From Treponema sp. (lineage in GTDB: Bacteria > Spirochaetota > Spirochaetia > Treponematales > Treponemataceae): a stretch of DNA of 32,275 nt. Of this stretch, positions 29,797-32,275 are shown one piece after another. The position numbers and the translations under genes are program-made. Location of the stretch: contig JAFOCI010000013.1 in assembly GCA_017381365.1 (NCBI GenBank), positions 1 through 32,275 of the forward strand, in the 5' to 3' direction. Position 1 is the stretch's first letter; every line of letters begins with the position of its first letter. The notes beneath the pieces were generated by a model, which saw only the letters and a list, made by a program, of their open reading frames with translations, was not told where the DNA came from and did not search any database.

Positions 29797-30090
29797 ATGT
29801 TTAATGATTGGGGTAAACAAGATATTACTACACCGAAAGCACAAATTAGTGTTCTTGATTGGATGTTTGAAATATGGGAGGTAGGAGGAGATCTCAATAA
29901 TCGAAGATTCGAATTTACAGAAACAATTCCTGGCGTTTACAGTTCAAAACAAGCTAGAAATGAACTTCTTTCTTATATTAAAAAGCAGGGATATCACTTT
30001 TCTAATCCATCAGATGAAGCAAGAATTAGAAATGGAAATTTGGAAGATATTACTAATGTAGATGGTGAATATATTTATATAGAAAAATAG
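29797..30090 (+). CDS. Small protein of unknown function, first gene of the XRE-controlled set
   Basis: 97 residues, with AAGGAG about 11 nt before the ATG. No signal peptide or membrane helix. It contains a Trp-rich segment (LDWMFEIWEVGGDLNNRRFEF) and a possible helix (SSKQARNELLSYIKKQGYHF). It was not assigned to a family. It lies 10 nt upstream of the next gene and opposite the XRE repressor, suggesting an accessory three-gene operon. Confidence 0.65.
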   Translation: MFNDWGKQDITTPKAQISVLDWMFEIWEVGGDLNNRRFEFTETIPGVYSSKQARNELLSYIKKQGYHFSNPSDEARIRNGNLEDITNVDGEYIYIEK

Positions 30091-30100
30091 GAGAAAATAA

Positions 30101-30400
30101 ATGTTTGGAAAAAGAAATAAAGAAGGAAGTGTTTCTTATTGTACTCACTATTATACGACTTTGTATAAAGGAAATACAATTGAAATAGTTTTTATGGATA
30201 ATTCTACTGCAAGATTAGAGATAAATGGTGTGGAATATGGTTCTACAAAAACATCATTCACAGGTATAAGAGATGAAGATATTGGGGCTCAAGTTTTTCT
30301 TGATGGTGAAGAGAAATTTGTTGTTGCCAAAGTTGGAGGAACTTCTGCAAAATTATTTATTGATAATGAAGAAATTCCTATGTTACGAAGAAATAAATAA
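30101..30400 (+). CDS. Small beta-rich protein of unknown function
   Basis: 99 residues, with GGAG 7 nt before the ATG at 30101. The sequence alternates short strands and turns: NTIEIVFMDNSTARLEINGVEYG, AQVFLDGEEKFVVAKVGGTSAKLFIDNEEI. The two halves look like tandem copies of a small beta hairpin unit (xEINGVE / xFLDGEE / xFIDNEE). It has no catalytic motif, signal peptide or membrane segment. Not recognised. Confidence 0.65.
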   Translation: MFGKRNKEGSVSYCTHYYTTLYKGNTIEIVFMDNSTARLEINGVEYGSTKTSFTGIRDEDIGAQVFLDGEEKFVVAKVGGTSAKLFIDNEEIPMLRRNK

Positions 30401-30451
30401 ATGTTTTTATAAAACATTGTATGAGAGAACTTGATTTAGGAGATATTGTTA

Positions 30452-30718
30452 ATGTCTAAAAAAATTTCTCGAGTAGAACTAATAAAATCTCTTGGAGATG
30501 AAAGTGATTTAGGTATTGTCTCCATTGATAATATTCGTATTTTTGACGAAGATGAAGAAGAAATTTTAGATAATGATTTCATTACTGATTATAATCATAA
30601 TTCTACAATTTTTTCCTATCATGAAGATGATTCTGAAAAACATAATCAAATTATTACAGAGATTGCTGATAAATTAAATGTATCTAAAGAGATAATAGAT
30701 GAAAGTTTCTCTGAATAG
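30452..30718 (+). CDS. Very acidic small protein of unknown function
   Basis: 88 residues from MSKKISRVEL. The ATG at 30452 has AGGAG 9 nt upstream and is preferred over a TTG two codons earlier. 24 of 88 residues are Asp or Glu against about 8 Lys or Arg, with a run FDEDEEEILDND (31-42). The N-terminal 12 residues are basic. The charge recalls antitoxins or DNA-mimic inhibitors, but there is no sequence support for either. It is last in the XRE-controlled set, 51 nt after the previous gene. Confidence 0.6.
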   Translation: MSKKISRVELIKSLGDESDLGIVSIDNIRIFDEDEEEILDNDFITDYNHNSTIFSYHEDDSEKHNQIITEIADKLNVSKEIIDESFSE

Positions 30719-30770
30719 AAGTCTACGAAGTTGAATTCATTTATACTTTTGTTTTAACAAGTTTTTAAAA

Positions 30771-30872
30771 CTCCGCACCAGAGATTGGAGCACCGCCGAA
30801 GGCGTTCGTGGAAGTTTTGAGCGAAGCGAGGAACTTTTCACGAATGGAGCGCTCTGACGCGGAAGTGCGGAA
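30771..30872. repeat. Long complex palindrome at the right edge of the XRE island
   Basis: Outer arms TCCGCAC (30772-30778) with GTGCGGA (30865-30871); next CAGAG with CTCTG; inside, CGCCGAAGGCG and TTCGTG...CACGAA with AAGTT/AACTT. GC-rich in AT-rich surroundings. It folds as a multi-branched structure on either strand. No gene is seen from 30719 to 31045. Confidence 0.7.
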
Positions 30873-31005
30873 GGTTCATTTTTTTTCTGAGGAACTTGTT
30901 CCGAGAAAAGCAGAAAATTTAAATATAGGCGTAATGACATCTCAGTTTACAGTCCAGCTTTTCACAGTCTCGCAAAAATTCTTATTCCTGTTTCTTTTAA
31001 ACAAC

Positions 31006-31039
31006 ATTCTCTTGTATTAGCTTGGTAATACAAGAGAAT
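31006..31039 (-). terminator. Hairpin after the flavodiiron gene
   Basis: A perfect 14-bp stem (ATTCTCTTGTATTA with TAATACAAGAGAAT) and a 6-nt loop, 7 nt beyond the stop at 31046. No T-run follows, but its position and strength fit a terminator or mRNA end-protecting structure. Confidence 0.5.
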
Positions 31040-31045
31040 TGTGGG

Positions 31046-32122
31046 TTACTTTAGTAATTCTTCTGCTAATGATTCAATCTGAGTAACAACTTCCTGGGTA
31101 ACTGCAATTTTTATTGTAACTTTATTGTCCAGAATTTTTACGTCTTTTAGTGAAGACAGCATATCATTCATTTTTTTAGCCGCTGCCGGTAACCATGAGC
31201 CGTTTTCAATTAAGGCAATTGTACGTTTCTGATAGTTGCGTTCAGAAAGATGCAAAATGAATTCCCTCATTTTTGGAAACACTTCTCCATTGTATGTTGT
31301 AGTTGCAAGAACAAGTTTTCCGTAGCGGAATGCATCTTCAATTGATTCGTAAGTGTCTTCTCGTGCAAGATCTGCAATGGCGACTTTAGGGCATCCTTTA
31401 TCTTTTAGAATTTGGGCAAGTTTTTCTGCTGCCTGTTTTGTATGTCCGTAAACTGAAGTATAGGCTATAAAAACACCTTCTGATTCTACATCATAATTTG
31501 TCCAGATATTATAGTAGTTTAGATATGTACCAATATCTGAATCAAGAACTGGTCCATGAAGAGGACAGATTTTTTCTATTGAAAGTGCAGCGGTTTTTTT
31601 TAAGACAGATTGTGCATTTGCTCCAAATTTTCCTACTATTCCAAAATAGTAGCGGCGTGCTTCACATGGCCAGCCTTCAGGATCTTCTATATCATTTGCA
31701 CCGAACTTTCCGAATGCATCAGCACTAAACAGAATTTTTTCTGTTGATTCATAAGTCATCATTACTTCAGGCCAGTGAACATTTGGGGCAGAAATAAAAT
31801 TCAATTCATGTTTTCCAAGTTCTATTTTGAATCCTTCTGAAATAATAATCTGACGGTCAGCATAATCTGTGTTAAACATATTTTTCATAATAGAAAAAGC
31901 CATTTTTGATGCAGCGATTTTTGCTGAAGGATATTTTTCCATGAAAGCCTGAATGTTTGCAGAATGATCCATTTCCATGTGCTGTACAATCAGATATTCT
32001 GGATTTTTTCCTGCAAGAACATTTTCAATATTTTTTAACCATTCTTCACCAAATTTCTGATCTACACTGTCCATTACAGCAATTTTATCATCAAGAATTA
32101 CATAGACAATATGTAGTGCCAT
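31046..32122 (-). CDS. A-type flavodiiron protein, N-terminus replaced at an IS110 junction
   Basis: 358 residues, about 35-40 fewer than is usual for A-type flavoproteins. It has a metallo-beta-lactamase-like di-iron domain with all ligands: H48-x-E50-x-D52-H53 (VQHMEMDH), H116 (NVHWPE), D135 (FSADAFG) and H189 (PLHGP). A flavodoxin domain starts at about 216 (VFIAYTSVYGHTKQAAEKLA). Such enzymes reduce oxygen or nitric oxide in anaerobes. The usual first strand, ending '..YNSY', is missing: family sequence starts at VYVILDDKIAVMDSVD. The preceding residues (MALHI) are encoded in DNA that is an inverted copy of the start region of the adjacent IS110 transposase. There is no clear ribosome site at this ATG, so the gene may be impaired. 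Confidence 0.85.
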   Translation of the reverse strand: MALHIVYVILDDKIAVMDSVDQKFGEEWLKNIENVLAGKNPEYLIVQHMEMDHSANIQAFMEKYPSAKIAASKMAFSIMKNMFNTDYADRQIIISEGFKIELGKHELNFISAPNVHWPEVMMTYESTEKILFSADAFGKFGANDIEDPEGWPCEARRYYFGIVGKFGANAQSVLKKTAALSIEKICPLHGPVLDSDIGTYLNYYNIWTNYDVESEGVFIAYTSVYGHTKQAAEKLAQILKDKGCPKVAIADLAREDTYESIEDAFRYGKLVLATTTYNGEVFPKMREFILHLSERNYQKRTIALIENGSWLPAAAKKMNDMLSSLKDVKILDNKVTIKIAVTQEVVTQIESLAEELLK

Positions 32123-32275
32123 CCAGTTTGTAAAAACGTGGATTTAGCGTTAAAATGTTAATGATAAAAATAACAATATGGGCATTACCTCATACAAAGT
32201 GGAGGCACTACATGGAAATTATAACACGAAACGAAAAGATTTTGTACGTTGGAATTGATGTTCACAAGGACACCT
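32106..32275 (+). mobile_element. IS110-family element, left end (cut by window edge)
   Basis: The boundary is placed near 32106, where flavodiiron homology stops. About 105 bp of non-coding left end precede the transposase ATG. A 10-bp inverted pair, ATGTAGTGCC (32111-32120) and GGCACTACAT (32204-32213), brackets the left-end DNA. In IS110 elements this non-coding end can encode the bridge RNA that guides insertion. The exact end cannot be fixed from one copy. Confidence 0.6.
32212..32275 (+). CDS. IS110-family transposase, N-terminal fragment
   Basis: 21 codons are visible from the ATG at 32212, with GGAGG 6 nt upstream. The peptide ends LYVGIDVHKDT, the hallmark start of the DEDD (RuvC-like) domain of IS110-family recombinases, whose first catalytic Asp is in GID. 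The remainder is outside the window. Confidence 0.8.
   Translation, partial: MEIITRNEKILYVGIDVHKDT

Overview
The window looks like a chromosomal segment of a Treponema-type spirochaete, probably a host-associated or rumen species. This is an inference from an AT-rich genome, lipoproteins with a relaxed lipobox (ISC), the def-fmt-PASTA order, and frequent palindromic intergenic repeats. No rRNA, tRNA, CRISPR array or prophage structural gene was seen.

Layout. Bases 1-240 are the 5' end of an IS1182-type element. From 241 to 1209 come a broken small membrane ORF and an exported protein. From 1228 to 2906 lies metY (O-acetylhomoserine sulfhydrylase) behind a strong promoter, a palindrome and a repeat-rich leader. 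Then come a DUF5348-like protein, a CotH-kinase lipoprotein gene split by a 10-bp tandem duplication, and hisD. A plus-strand housekeeping block follows: def, fmt, a PASTA membrane protein, aroDE (bifunctional), rpiA and an RluA-type pseudouridine synthase. On the minus strand, 13.8-23.8 kb holds a full tryptophan operon, trpE-trpGD-trpCF-trpB-trpA, with two gene fusions and an EAL/GGDEF/PAS regulator after trpA. The trpE promoter is overlapped by two near-identical long palindromes, the best regulatory signal in the window. A divergent amino-acid-binding lipoprotein shares this intergenic region. From 24.9 to 29.0 kb are an exported beta-barrel-like protein, argC, luxS and a stand-alone AICAR transformylase. 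From 29.2 to 30.9 kb is a small island: an XRE repressor divergent from three unknown small genes, flanked by palindromes. The window ends with a flavodiiron protein gene whose 5' end has been replaced by an IS110-family element running off the right edge.

Most notable: (1) a repeat of about 110 bp with three hairpins sits directly upstream of three unrelated genes (337, trpB, argC) and ends in a conserved ATGGGAG that supplies the Shine-Dalgarno sequence; (2) MITE-like repeats share the terminal sequence of the IS1182-type element; (3) several genes (hisD, PASTA, luxS, XRE) have a -10 box only 7-8 nt before the ATG and no Shine-Dalgarno, so leaderless mRNAs are likely; (4) twin trp operators; (5) the XRE island with a very acidic product.
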